64,000 bases of DNA, taken from a bacterium. Its GTDB lineage: Bacteria > Margulisbacteria > Marinamargulisbacteria > UBA817 > JABISL01. The notes below the pieces were generated by a model, which was not told where the DNA came from, did no database searches, and was given only the letters and a program-made list of their open reading frames with translations. Positions within the stretch are counted from its first letter, which is position 1, and every line of letters starts with the position of its first letter. Below are positions 17,101 through 26,511 of the stretch, in pieces. The position numbers and the translations under genes are program-made. Location: assembly GCA_018700055.1 (NCBI GenBank), contig JABISL010000005.1:1-64000 (forward strand), in the 5' to 3' direction.

Positions 17101-18815
17101 GCATGTTATTGAGTAAAAACATCCAACTCCAAGCCGCATTTAATCATATGCACATCTTTATCGACCCCAATCCAGACCCTCAAAAAAGCTGGAAAGAACG
17201 CGCTCGATTATTCAAAAAACAAGGCTCTAGTTGGACCGACTACAACAGCAAGTTAATCAGTCCAGGCGGCGGGGTATTCAATCGAAAAAGCAAAAGCATT
17301 CAGCTAAGCAAGGCCATGCAAAAACTGCTCCAAACCACTGAAACTGCTTTGCCCGGAGACGCACTTATTCAACTCATCCTTAAAAGCCCCGTAGACTTAA
17401 TGTGGTTCGGTGGAATTGGAACCTACGTCAAAGCCACACATGAGTCGCACTTAGATGTGGGTGATCAAGCAAATAACCTTGTTCGTATAAACGCAACTGA
17501 GATCCAAGCACGTATTATTGGCGAAGGGGCCAATCTAGGGTTCACTCAAAAAGCCCGTTTAGAGTTTGCCGCAAACGGCGGACGTCTCAATACCGATGCC
17601 ATCGACAACTCTGCTGGCGTTAATATGTCCGATTATGAAGTCAATATTAAAATCCTATTACAAACATTAATCACCGAAGGCAAAATAGACTCTGAGAAAA
17701 CACGAAACACCATCTTGGAAAAAGCGACTGAAACCGTTAGCGACTTGGTACTAAGTAATAATCGTGGGCAACATCAACTCCTATCAATGGACATGTTATG
17801 GGCACAATCCGAGCCCAAACGATTCGCAGCGTTCACATCACACCTCGTTGAAAATGGGCTAAACATGATCGATGAAGACATCCCTGAAGCCTGTCGCATA
17901 GGTGACACTATTCAACCAAGCTTTAGTCGACCAGTACTCGCCATATTACAAGCTTATGCCAAAATGGAATTATTCGAAGTGTTACAAACCAGCACATTTA
18001 TTAACCACCCATCGTTGGACACATACTTAAGCAATTACTTCCCCAAAAGCATTCAGCAATTATTTAAAGACAATCACGTAACGCATCGACTGCGTAAAGA
18101 AATCATCAGCACCGTACTCACCAACAATCTGATTAATCAATCTGGAATGACCGCATTCTTCCAACTCCATCAAGATACAGGGCAGTCTCTAGCACGTATC
18201 GCAGAAGCTTATTTCATTATTGATACCATAATGCCAACCCAAAAGAAGCGAAGTGCCATCCGCAAAAAGCACCCTGAACTCGCGACTCAGTACACCCAAT
18301 GGATAGACTTGGAAAAAACCAATCAATCTATTTGTCGTAAATGGTTAATGGGACAGTCTGACAATTGGCTTACGTTAGATTCTATAGATAAAATCCAAAA
18401 GAACTTCGATAACATCACTCAAACATACCCCGCCCTTTCTTCTGAAGAAACCGCTGACATCTTATCTATGATCTTATCTAATAAACTCAGCAAACCACTT
18501 AGTAAACCAACTATTAAATCCATCATTGATCAGTTTAATGGCTGCCACCTCCCCTATATCGAACAATGTATCCAAAACGCCCCCAATACAAGCCTTTGGG
18601 ACCAAGAACTGCGAACCCAACTATTCAAAAGCTTGTTCCGATTAAAACAAACATTGACTCAATTGAGTATTAACCACAACCCAATCTCACTTGAGAGTGA
18701 CCAACTTAAGTCATTCTTTCAACTGATCACTGAAATCAAAACTCACAGCACCCAAGAAACACTACCCAACTGCGGTGTATTACTTCAGACCTTAGAATCG
18801 GGACTGAACGCTTAA
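14166..18815 (+). CDS. gdhB: NAD-specific glutamate dehydrogenase, large (about 180 kDa) type
   Basis: Interconverts glutamate and 2-oxoglutarate plus ammonia with NAD. At 1549 aa it is the large single-polypeptide class found in proteobacteria and relatives, with a long N-terminal regulatory region and the catalytic core from about residue 790. Core motifs: FGTVARGGLRWSDRPDDFR, VIVPVGSKGGFIVK with the catalytic Lys, VAGVGDMSGDVFGNGML and IGEGANLGFTQKARLEFA. The C-terminal 400 residues are helical and family-typical. The gene is monocistronic; its stop overlaps the convergent ygjP-type stop by 4 bases. It would feed carbon from amino acids into the oxoglutarate dehydrogenase operon at 28-33 kb. 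Start choice agrees with a TATAAT six bases upstream. Confidence 0.93.
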   Translation: MNSEDQKKKLMQSLLKTLPKDPLLEGFAERLLQQMSFRTMTHLSTQNVHLFLQERYEFFKTNISKRPAIKISTPKSPPKWLKHRQMIEIVSPDASHLVITVEGILRKHGLRITRTLHPIIGITCKPQSKLTAIGAPEDHPVPISYTFNAFEEVNDAKLLSSIKTELLYHLKAVDASHTSQDQLFNLINTLQTEVKNNSIQSEDPKTEWIDLLDWLKKLNFSFFGYVPFDVTKTYRKCLKSKGIGILNPAFVKLNPEALTTLSQHTHDSSPQSIPFMFDSITVVSPVQRFENMMRLSIKLPKANGGYIEHTFLGILKRSSLYAKNIDTPLIRRKMNFIFDEKQLLPGSYDYNEIIRIFTSIPKFELFRSPKEDLLEMVDNLLSVTNPNHIQAFIKTTDKNRKAQVLMVMPNFIFTRETIQTTVSYFKNLVPTKSFEWIPVPAEEKCRLHIYIEKQNPADEFPNEIEIEKHLSLKIKTWEQDFKEHLIKLTPQENAVSLSKTYAQLIPDHYRVRTQPQDAAEDTVILENLSDQNPYQFDIKTFDYPPTSDLAGKASLLTVYSQRKINLIEIMPILQNLNLQVIDQLTSRIGNEDTTRGFIQSFRVLDQSHKKINEHEIKHILQELLTKIFTQDTANDPLNALVITAKLNWEEINILQMLRNYYCQLSPNHSREKVNQTLLKYNTIAQQLVSYFESRFMPNPKWGTPEKRAPKLTTIQNQIIDSLTTVDDIGEDTIIRRFINILENILRTNAYSKPDHAPFSIKINSKAIDAAPSPKPHCEIYVYHAHMEGVHLRFGTVARGGLRWSDRPDDFRTEILGLVKTQQTKNVVIVPVGSKGGFIVKESSNSREEAQANAKKHYKRFISALLDITDNMTTPTQVSPPKNVLRYDSDDPYLVVAADKGTATFSDIANGVSLDYGFWLGDAFASGGSHGYDHKKVGITARGAWECTELHFEEMGQPTESKPFTVAGVGDMSGDVFGNGMLLSKNIQLQAAFNHMHIFIDPNPDPQKSWKERARLFKKQGSSWTDYNSKLISPGGGVFNRKSKSIQLSKAMQKLLQTTETALPGDALIQLILKSPVDLMWFGGIGTYVKATHESHLDVGDQANNLVRINATEIQARIIGEGANLGFTQKARLEFAANGGRLNTDAIDNSAGVNMSDYEVNIKILLQTLITEGKIDSEKTRNTILEKATETVSDLVLSNNRGQHQLLSMDMLWAQSEPKRFAAFTSHLVENGLNMIDEDIPEACRIGDTIQPSFSRPVLAILQAYAKMELFEVLQTSTFINHPSLDTYLSNYFPKSIQQLFKDNHVTHRLRKEIISTVLTNNLINQSGMTAFFQLHQDTGQSLARIAEAYFIIDTIMPTQKKRSAIRKKHPELATQYTQWIDLEKTNQSICRKWLMGQSDNWLTLDSIDKIQKNFDNITQTYPALSSEETADILSMILSNKLSKPLSKPTIKSIIDQFNGCHLPYIEQCIQNAPNTSLWDQELRTQLFKSLFRLKQTLTQLSINHNPISLESDQLKSFFQLITEIKTHSTQETLPNCGVLLQTLESGLNA

Positions 18816-19501
18816 CCCACTTCTATTAAACGCATTAGCCAACGCTGATTGCGTCTCAGCCATTGCCGATGTACTTTCCAATTGGGGGAATATACTTCAA
18901 CTATATCCCAAAACCGTTTGGAGTGATTCATTTCCTTCAAGTGTGCCAATTCATGTACGACGACATAATCTACTACCTCTAACGGGGCCTGAAGCATAAT
19001 CCAATTAAATGAAACGGTACCGCGAGATGAACAACTCCCCCAGCGACTTTTCATTTTTCGAAACTTAATCTCTTTTGGCTGTAACCCCATTTGAGCGGCG
19101 TACCATTCCACACGATCTGTAATTACATCCGTCGCACAGTTACGCATCCAATTCATGACTTTTTTCTGTAGCGCTTGCCCCTCAAGGTCAGGAATAACTA
19201 ACGATCCATTCGACACTCGAAAACACGCCTCATCACCTTGTGATTCAATTAGTTTATAGGACTGCCCCAAGTAAGGCACTTCTCCGCCACTGGCCCACAC
19301 TATTGGGTTCTGAATAGAGTCTTTATTCCGGGATTGATGACTCCGAATCCAATCGATCTTGGTCGTTACAAACCGGTCAATAGCGCCTTTGGACACAAAT
19401 CTCGGGGCCAGCACAACAACACTATTATCAGGTTTAACCTGAATACAAAGAGAGCGCCGTCTCGGGCGACGAATCACCTCTACTGCCGACTCAAAGCTCA
19501 T
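18812..19501 (-). CDS. YgjP-like metal-dependent hydrolase (DUF45)
   Basis: A 229 aa protein with VVHELAHLKEMNHSKRFW near residue 183, the HE-x-x-H zinc motif plus third ligand region of the YgjP/DUF45 family, often called an M48-like or UTP-pyrophosphatase-like metalloprotein. KSRWGSCSSRGTVSFNW, 30 residues earlier, is the other family signature. The true substrate is not settled for the family. The start overlaps the end of the upstream beta-barrel gene by 11 bases, so they form one transcription unit. The stop overlaps that of glutamate dehydrogenase on the other strand by 4 bases. Confidence 0.88.
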   Translation of the reverse strand: MSFESAVEVIRRPRRRSLCIQVKPDNSVVVLAPRFVSKGAIDRFVTTKIDWIRSHQSRNKDSIQNPIVWASGGEVPYLGQSYKLIESQGDEACFRVSNGSLVIPDLEGQALQKKVMNWMRNCATDVITDRVEWYAAQMGLQPKEIKFRKMKSRWGSCSSRGTVSFNWIMLQAPLEVVDYVVVHELAHLKEMNHSKRFWDIVEVYSPNWKVHRQWLRRNQRWLMRLIEVG

Positions 19502-20150
19502 ACTTGAGGCCCATCAACAAACTCTGTTCAGAGAATCGTTTATAGTCCCTTGTTCCTTCCCCTTGAATCCCATAATTAAACCAATGATACATAATCTCTA
19601 CAAACAAACTTGGCCCCCAACGATAGCCATACCCTACTTGATAGCCTAACTCACCGCTAAGGTCCAACGCCTCATTCGTTAGTGACTCCTGGCTCCAAGA
19701 GGGCATTGAGTAATTAACGCCATAAATTAAATAACGACGTTCATCAAAATTAACTAACAAATTAAAAAAAGCCCAATCAACGGACAGCTTAGAGTTAAGC
19801 CCAGTCGTTCCTTCAATCGAACTTACCCCATTAGATATAAAGTCGCCCTGCCTAACTCTCCGAGGGACCGTGGATCCCATTCCCAACTGATACAGCATAT
19901 AGGCATCATCATATTTCTCAATAACACGATTGGGATCAAACGGATTCGAAAAGGGATCGCTCCAGGCAATCGACCAGCCCACTGTTTGATCTGTCTTATA
20001 CGCCAATCGAAATGAGTCATCAGACTCAGACCCAATAGCGGTTACGATTTGAGATGGAAGATAAAACCCACCCAATTGAAACTTGGCTGACACAGGAACA
20101 GCCAGCGCCAAAAGAACAATTCCACCATAAATAATCTGACTTAGTCGCAT
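19491..20150 (-). CDS. Exported beta-barrel-like protein
   Basis: I chose the ATG at 20148-20150 because it opens a clear signal peptide (MRLSQIIYGGIVLLALAVP then VSAKF), with AGGA about ten bases upstream; an upstream in-frame start would add 34 residues that hide the signal. The mature protein of about 200 residues has alternating hydrophobic strands rich in Tyr, Gly, Trp and Ser and ends in a hydrophobic residue (LLMGLKYEL), as outer-membrane barrels do. No family is recognised. It is co-transcribed with the YgjP-like gene (11-base overlap) and lies 125 bases from the divergent leuA. Confidence 0.7.
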   Translation of the reverse strand: MRLSQIIYGGIVLLALAVPVSAKFQLGGFYLPSQIVTAIGSESDDSFRLAYKTDQTVGWSIAWSDPFSNPFDPNRVIEKYDDAYMLYQLGMGSTVPRRVRQGDFISNGVSSIEGTTGLNSKLSVDWAFFNLLVNFDERRYLIYGVNYSMPSWSQESLTNEALDLSGELGYQVGYGYRWGPSLFVEIMYHWFNYGIQGEGTRDYKRFSEQSLLMGLKYEL

Positions 20151-20275
20151 AATACATCCTATTTCTAATATTATTGATCCATTAAAAGAGTGTTCATAGT
20201 GTGTAGCACCCACTCTCTTTTGGCAAACAAACCCTGTTAGAAAGTATACCAAATCTACGGTATGATACAGAACTA

Positions 20276-21943
20276 ATGACTAAGAATCCAACACATAAAT
20301 ACAAACCACACCGTCCTATTGCACTCCCTGACCGAACGTGGCCAAACAACACTATCAGCAAAACACCTACCTGGTGCAGCGTAGATCTAAGAGATGGCAA
20401 CCAAGCGTTGGTTACGCCTATGTCTCTACAACAAAAACTCCGACTATTTGATTTATTAGTTGACCTTGGATTCAAAGAAATTGAAGTCGGATTCCCTTCC
20501 GCCGCGCAAGTGGAGTTAGACTTTTTACGGACATTAATTGATACCAACCGAATCCCAAAAGGAGTGGTTGTTCAAGTCCTGACCCAAGCTAGAGAGCATT
20601 TAATCGAAGCCACTTGCCAGGCTTTGGAAGGTTGCGATCAAGCCATCCTTCATATTTATAATTCTACATCCATCCTACAGCGCGACATTGTCTTCAAAAA
20701 GGATAAACAAGCCATTATGGACATTGCCATTCAAGGCATCAAGTGGACTAAAAAATACGTTGAGAAATACGGATTATCTGACAAAATCACACTGGAATAC
20801 TCCCCAGAAAGCTTTACAGGAACTGAGATCGATTATGCTATCGATGTCTGCAACGCCGTAATTAAAGAATGGGGCGGAACCAAGCCCATCATTATTAACT
20901 TACCCGCTACGGTTGAACTATTCACACCCAACGTCTATGCCGACATGATTGAGTGGAGCCACCGCAACCTAATCGAACGGGATCGAGTAATCCTAAGTCT
21001 ACATACCCATAATGACCGTGGTACCGGCGTTGCCGCTACCGAGTTAGGATTAATGGCAGGCGCTCAGCGCGTAGAAGGAACATTGTTTGGTAATGGTGAA
21101 CGAACCGGAAACGTAGACATCATCACGACAGCACTCAACATGATGACTCAGGGCGTAGACACCGGATTAACCATTAACAACATCAATGAAGTCATGGAGA
21201 TCTATTCAGAATGCACCAACATGGACGTTCATTCGCGACATCCTTATGCTGGCGAATTGGTATTCACAGCCTTTTCCGGGTCGCATCAAGACGCAATCAA
21301 AAAAGGAATGGCAGACCAAACCAGCAAGGACTCTGCCTTATGGGAAGTCCCATATCTACCTATAGACCCTACCGATATTGGCCGAAGCTACGAAGCCATC
21401 ATTCGAATCAACAGCCAGTCTGGAAAAGGCGGCGTTGCTTATGTAATGGAAACCGAATATGGATGCCAATTGCCTAAGGATATGCACCCTGACTTCGGAA
21501 AAGTCATTCAGTCCATTACTGACAAAACAGGTAAAGAAATTCAGTCGGAATCCATCTGGACTGCCTTTCAAAGTGAATATATCAACAACATCTCTCCAAT
21601 ACAGTTCCAGGCATGTGACACCAGTAACCCAACCCACAGCACAGTGACATGCCAGTTAACCGTCACAATAAATGAAAAAGACGTCCAATTATCAGGAGAA
21701 GGAAACGGTCCAATTGATGCTTGCAGAGCCGCACTAGCAAACCGCACTCCAACATTCAAAATCACAACCTACTCTGAACATTCCCTTAATGAAGGATCCT
21801 CAGCCAAAGCTATCGCGTACATCCAAATCGAAAACGAATCTGGCCAAAAAAAATACGGTGCCGGCATTGATGCCAACATCAACATTGCCTCGATAAAAGC
21901 ATTGATCTGCGCAGTTAACCGAAGCTTCCCAGATCTGAAGTAA
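20276..21943 (+). CDS. leuA: 2-isopropylmalate synthase
   Basis: Condenses acetyl-CoA with 2-oxoisovalerate in the first committed step of leucine synthesis. The N-terminal TIM barrel has WCSVDLRDGNQAL, IEVGFPSAAQVELDF and SLHTHNDRGTGVAATELG with the metal-binding His pair, then GNGERTGNVDIITTALNM. A C-terminal leucine-sensing domain follows from about residue 420 with DACRAALANR and YGAGIDANINIASIKALI. The Trp and Lys residues around LPDRTWPNNTISK and the 555 aa length place it in the second LeuA type typical of actinobacteria and some proteobacteria. No leuB, leuC or leuD is adjacent. TATGAT ends nine bases upstream of the ATG. The TolC-like gene starts nine bases downstream. Confidence 0.93.
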   Translation: MTKNPTHKYKPHRPIALPDRTWPNNTISKTPTWCSVDLRDGNQALVTPMSLQQKLRLFDLLVDLGFKEIEVGFPSAAQVELDFLRTLIDTNRIPKGVVVQVLTQAREHLIEATCQALEGCDQAILHIYNSTSILQRDIVFKKDKQAIMDIAIQGIKWTKKYVEKYGLSDKITLEYSPESFTGTEIDYAIDVCNAVIKEWGGTKPIIINLPATVELFTPNVYADMIEWSHRNLIERDRVILSLHTHNDRGTGVAATELGLMAGAQRVEGTLFGNGERTGNVDIITTALNMMTQGVDTGLTINNINEVMEIYSECTNMDVHSRHPYAGELVFTAFSGSHQDAIKKGMADQTSKDSALWEVPYLPIDPTDIGRSYEAIIRINSQSGKGGVAYVMETEYGCQLPKDMHPDFGKVIQSITDKTGKEIQSESIWTAFQSEYINNISPIQFQACDTSNPTHSTVTCQLTVTINEKDVQLSGEGNGPIDACRAALANRTPTFKITTYSEHSLNEGSSAKAIAYIQIENESGQKKYGAGIDANINIASIKALICAVNRSFPDLK

Positions 21944-21952
21944 CCCACTAAA

Positions 21953-23401
21953 ATGTTGAGAATGAATCGACTACTAATTGGGGTTATAGTCCTTTGTTTA
22001 AATGGACCACTTAGTTGGGGATCACAACCACTCTCTTTATCTAATTTTATATCGGATACGCTACAGAACCACCCCTTTTTAAAACAAGAAACATTGGGTG
22101 TTATTGCCAGTCGATTCACAAGAAACAGCACTCAAGGATCCAAGGACATCACACTAAGTGCTACTGCAAGTAATGGCACCGAAGAACCATTAAGTACCAG
22201 CCCGTTTAATCCAACTACCCGTCAAACAACTGCTTATTCAGCCTCCGCAAGCAGGTCATTTTGGAGTACAGGCGGTACAATTTCTGTCACCGCTGGTAGT
22301 ACCAGGTTAGATCAAAACTACCCCACCACATTACCTTTCGAAATTGGCCCCAACACCTATTACGAGAACAGCCTAACAATGACTTATTCGCAGCCATTAT
22401 GGCAAAACCTGGGCGGCAACCAATTCTCGTATAGCTACGACCTTGGCGAATTAACGGTTCAGCAAACCCTATTACAAAGCCAAAAGAACGTAGAAGGGTT
22501 TGTCGCATCACTCTCTCATCACTATTTGGATTGGGCCTTTCTTGAATCTCAAAAAGAAATTGCCGATAAGCGGTTTGACTTGGCAAAGAAAGCAGAGCAA
22601 CAAACTCGTAATCAATTAAAAGCCAATTTAGTTGATAAAGTAGACCTACTTCGATCCCAAGATGCCGTTCGTATAGCAGAACAACGCGTCTTACTGCTCA
22701 GATCCCAACTCATCGCCAAACGAACACAATTAGCGACACAAACAAATACGAAAACCGTCTCAAATGGCTACCCCAGCCTAGATCTTTATCAACGAAACAC
22801 AAACCTCCCTCATCCCAATACCATTACGATAAAGGCAGTCCGGTCCATCCAACTTATGGACAAGCAAAAAGCGATGCTTATTCGGCAAAGAACCTATGTC
22901 GAAGACTTGGACAAACCCAACGTCACGTTGGATATCAGTCACAAAATTGCTGATGGGGATACCGCTTACTCCCAGTCCACAGACTATTCAAATACAGACC
23001 AATCCCTCAGCCTGAATGTCTCCAAACCCTTCTTTGCAAGTGAAACCAAAAACAAACGCCAATCACTTAACACTCAAATCAGACAACTGGAGTATCAAAC
23101 ACAATCCGAAATATTAAGAGTGCAGTCCATGGCCAAAAACCTCTATATTCAAATCACCGAGTTGGAACGTATCATGGACCTTAATCAAACTCAGATCACA
23201 TTCGCCAAAGAAAAAACCAAAGAAGAATTACGCTTTTACAACCAAGGACGTAGTCAGTTGGCTTTTGTCATCCAATCTCAAGACAATGAACAAAACGCCC
23301 AACTCACATATGCTACGAACGCTCTCAACTATCACCAAATGACGCTTACTTACCTTAATCTAATCGACCGTTTACCCCATGTACCTAGAGGTCCTTTTTA
23401 A
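21953..23401 (+). CDS. TolC-like outer membrane efflux protein
   Basis: Outer-membrane channel subunit of tripartite export systems. A signal peptide (LLIGVIVLCLNGPLSWGS) is followed by alternating strand regions and long Gln/Lys-rich coiled helices (residues about 190-270 and 370-440), the duplicated OEP pattern, ending with the helix QMTLTYLNLIDRLPHVP. Length 482 aa is typical. Starting at the Met three codons later is equally possible. Its stop abuts the RND pump gene with a one-base overlap, so channel and pump are made together. The expected periplasmic adaptor gene is not between or next to them. Confidence 0.82.
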   Translation: MLRMNRLLIGVIVLCLNGPLSWGSQPLSLSNFISDTLQNHPFLKQETLGVIASRFTRNSTQGSKDITLSATASNGTEEPLSTSPFNPTTRQTTAYSASASRSFWSTGGTISVTAGSTRLDQNYPTTLPFEIGPNTYYENSLTMTYSQPLWQNLGGNQFSYSYDLGELTVQQTLLQSQKNVEGFVASLSHHYLDWAFLESQKEIADKRFDLAKKAEQQTRNQLKANLVDKVDLLRSQDAVRIAEQRVLLLRSQLIAKRTQLATQTNTKTVSNGYPSLDLYQRNTNLPHPNTITIKAVRSIQLMDKQKAMLIRQRTYVEDLDKPNVTLDISHKIADGDTAYSQSTDYSNTDQSLSLNVSKPFFASETKNKRQSLNTQIRQLEYQTQSEILRVQSMAKNLYIQITELERIMDLNQTQITFAKEKTKEELRFYNQGRSQLAFVIQSQDNEQNAQLTYATNALNYHQMTLTYLNLIDRLPHVPRGPF

Positions 23402-26400
23402 TGCGCCAACTTATTAGCTTTTTTGTGAATAGACCCCATCTAGCCAATATTATTACCTTAATGATTGTCTTGTTAGGATTGCTCTCCTTAAGCAATCTTA
23501 AGCGTGACACCTTTCCCAAAGTAGATATGGGCGAAATGATAATTGTGACCCGCTACCCTGGCGCAGCACCTGCAGATGTCGAACTTAATGTCACCAACAA
23601 ACTGGAAAAAGAACTGAAAAGTGTCGATGGCATTAAACGCTATTTATCTACATCTATCGAAGAAGTTTCAACCATCCATATTGTCCTAGAAAGTGATGCC
23701 AGCGACTTGGATAAAATCAAAGAAGATATTCGAGAAGCCCTCGCCAAGGTTAATGACCTGCCTCAAGAAGTTACTGATCAACCTACCATTATGGAAATCC
23801 AAACCGAGTCATTCCCCATTATAGAAATTGGTGTTGCTGGTGATGTCCCTTACGCTGAACTCCTAACCTATGCCAAGCGGCTAGAAAAAAAACTAGAGAA
23901 TTTGCCCGGCGTAGCCAAACTAGATCCATACGGATACTTCGATAGAGAAGTGCATATCAAAACGATTCCTCAAAAACTCAACACCTATCAAATCTCTCTA
24001 CAAGAAATTATTACTGCCATCCGACATCGTAATATTCGAGCCTCTATGGGAACGTTTGAAAACACGAATGGGGCGCAAAACATTATCACCGACAACCAAT
24101 TCAAAAAACCTAACGACGTTGAAAACGTCATTATCCGATCCAATTTTGCAGGCAATGTCATTCGGGTAAAAGACTTAGCCACAATAGACGATGGGTTCGA
24201 AACCCCAAAAGTACTATCTCGCATTAACGGCAGCCCCGCCATTTCATTCTTCGTCCAAAAGAGCGCTCACGCCGATGTTCTAGATACAATTGAAGCCATC
24301 GAACGACTCGCACAAACAGAGCAACAATTCCTACCGGACACCATCCAAATCGTTAGTGCCCATGACTTTTCCAAATACCTCAAAAACAGACTAAAGGTAA
24401 TGACAACCAATGGCATACTAGGGCTTTGTTTTGTATTGGTCGTGCTAGGATTTTTCTTTAACTTCAGAACCTCCTTCTGGGTAGCTATCGGCATCCCTGT
24501 TTCCTTAATGGGCGTCTTTTTCTTGATGCCACTATTCGATATTAGTATCAACGTCATCTCCTTATTGGCCATGATCATCATAATTGGCATTATTGTGGAT
24601 GATGCCATCATCATTGCAGAGAGCATCGCCCAACACAGAGAAGCCGGAAAATCACCAAAAGATGCCGCTGTAGATGGCCTCATGGAAGTCTACAAACCCG
24701 TATTAACAACCATAGCCACAACCTTTTTAGCCTTCGCCCCTATGTTTTTCATGCCTGGCACTATGGGCAAGTTTATTTTTGTTATCCCTGTCATTATTAC
24801 CTTCGCATTAATCTTTTCAATGGTGGAGGGCCTCACGGCTCTCCCGGCCCATTTACTAAAAGGGATGGAAGGCCTAAAAAAAGAAACCTCATCCAAGCGT
24901 TATCTATTCATCGAAAAATCAAAAAACTGGTATGGCAGAAAATTGGCCATTGCATTGAATCACCGTTACAAAATATCGTTTGGGTTTGCAGGTCTATTTA
25001 TCGGAGTAATCTTAATTGCCAGCGCGACTATGAACTTCGTCCTCTTTCCGGAGTCTTCAGCAGATCAGTTCATCATCCAGGTCGAAGCCCCTGTCGAAAG
25101 CCAACTAGTCACTACTTTGGAGCATGTTAAACGAGTTGAATCTGAGCTACTCAAACTCCCCAGTTCTGAGGTCGAAGCATTCACCACGCGTATCGGTATG
25201 TTTGGCAATGCCCATAACACCAGTGAAAAGGAAAACTTTAGTGTTACCTATGTTGACCTCACCCCTATCGGAAACCGAAAAAAAACAGCACGCCAAATTG
25301 TAGCTAGCCTAAAGAAAATTACCGATACGTTTGAGGGCGTCAAAATCCAATACAACATCGACGGAGGGGGCCCACCTGTAGGTGAGCCCATTACGTTACG
25401 CATCGTCGGTGACAACGACCAACAAAGAAACTCACTGGCATCCGAAATGGAATCCTTTTTAATCAGTATCCCAGGAGTACTCGAGTTAGAACGCAGTGAC
25501 AAACTAGAAAACAATCAGATCAGCTTAGGATTGAATCATGCCAAAATGTCTCGCTACGGAGTATCCGTTTCGGATGTCACCGAAACCATCCGAACCGCCT
25601 ACAATGGATCGATTGCTACTAATGTTCGCTACGGGGACGAAGATGTTGGGTTCCGAGTAGAAGTAAACCAATCCGATCGAAACTCTATTGGAACACTAAA
25701 TGCACTGCTAATTCCTAATAAAGCGGGACGCCTAGTTCATTTAAGTGATATTGCTAGTGTTCAAGAAATTCCAGGAACCCCTAACTTTTATCACTACAAC
25801 AGCCAACGAAGCATTACTATTTCAGGTGATATTGATAAATCCAAACTCACAGTTTCCGAGGTTGTAACCCAAGTTAAGACCCAATTTGATATTCCCAAAA
25901 ATTGGCCAGAGCTCTCCTTGATAGTAGGCGGCGAAGCGAAGGAGACTGAAGAGTCTGTTCAAAGCCTCATGATTACCTTTATTGCCGCTATCATCGGAAT
26001 CTACCTACTCTTAATGCTGCTATTTAATTCAATGATCCAACCGTTCTTAGTGATCGCGGCCATTCCTTTTGGGATCATTGGAGTGATCTTTGCATTTGCC
26101 ATGCATGGCGAAGACTTAGGGTTCTTGGCAATGATTGGAACTGTTGGGTTATCCGGCGTCGTTGTTAATGACTCTCTTGTGATGGTAAACCACTTCAACA
26201 CTCTATTAAAAAAGTCACCGAAACAAGACATCAACAAAATCATTATTGAAGGGGCAAAAAACCGTTTCCGTCCCATCATACTAACCTCATTAACCACAAT
26301 ATGTGGGCTACTTCCCTTAGCCTATGGGATTGGTGGATCCGACCCGTTCATCGTACCCATGGCACTAGCACTTGGATACGGATTATTCTTCTCTACACCG

Positions 26401-26511
26401 CTAACATTATTCTTCCTACCTTGTTTCTATGGCGTGTTTTTTGATCTACGACAAAACCTTGATGGTAAAAAGTGGTTCAAGCGTAACACCAAGGAAACGG
26501 TTACTAACTAA
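23401..26511 (+). CDS. RND-family efflux pump (AcrB/MexF-like)
   Basis: Proton-driven inner-membrane exporter of 1036 aa. Twelve membrane segments in two halves are visible: TM1 near residue 15 (ANIITLMIVLLGLLSL), TM2-TM6 at about 335-480, TM7 near 530 and TM8-TM12 at about 860-1010. Two large periplasmic loops contain TRYPGAAPADVELNVTNKLE and the second-half equivalent. TM4 contains IIIIGIIVDDAIIIAESIA with the paired aspartates of the proton relay. The sequence is closer to uncharacterised RND pumps than to AcrB, so drug specificity cannot be inferred. It forms an operon with the TolC-like gene and overlaps the lipoate ligase start by one base. Confidence 0.92.
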   Translation: MRQLISFFVNRPHLANIITLMIVLLGLLSLSNLKRDTFPKVDMGEMIIVTRYPGAAPADVELNVTNKLEKELKSVDGIKRYLSTSIEEVSTIHIVLESDASDLDKIKEDIREALAKVNDLPQEVTDQPTIMEIQTESFPIIEIGVAGDVPYAELLTYAKRLEKKLENLPGVAKLDPYGYFDREVHIKTIPQKLNTYQISLQEIITAIRHRNIRASMGTFENTNGAQNIITDNQFKKPNDVENVIIRSNFAGNVIRVKDLATIDDGFETPKVLSRINGSPAISFFVQKSAHADVLDTIEAIERLAQTEQQFLPDTIQIVSAHDFSKYLKNRLKVMTTNGILGLCFVLVVLGFFFNFRTSFWVAIGIPVSLMGVFFLMPLFDISINVISLLAMIIIIGIIVDDAIIIAESIAQHREAGKSPKDAAVDGLMEVYKPVLTTIATTFLAFAPMFFMPGTMGKFIFVIPVIITFALIFSMVEGLTALPAHLLKGMEGLKKETSSKRYLFIEKSKNWYGRKLAIALNHRYKISFGFAGLFIGVILIASATMNFVLFPESSADQFIIQVEAPVESQLVTTLEHVKRVESELLKLPSSEVEAFTTRIGMFGNAHNTSEKENFSVTYVDLTPIGNRKKTARQIVASLKKITDTFEGVKIQYNIDGGGPPVGEPITLRIVGDNDQQRNSLASEMESFLISIPGVLELERSDKLENNQISLGLNHAKMSRYGVSVSDVTETIRTAYNGSIATNVRYGDEDVGFRVEVNQSDRNSIGTLNALLIPNKAGRLVHLSDIASVQEIPGTPNFYHYNSQRSITISGDIDKSKLTVSEVVTQVKTQFDIPKNWPELSLIVGGEAKETEESVQSLMITFIAAIIGIYLLLMLLFNSMIQPFLVIAAIPFGIIGVIFAFAMHGEDLGFLAMIGTVGLSGVVVNDSLVMVNHFNTLLKKSPKQDINKIIIEGAKNRFRPIILTSLTTICGLLPLAYGIGGSDPFIVPMALALGYGLFFSTPLTLFFLPCFYGVFFDLRQNLDGKKWFKRNTKETVTN

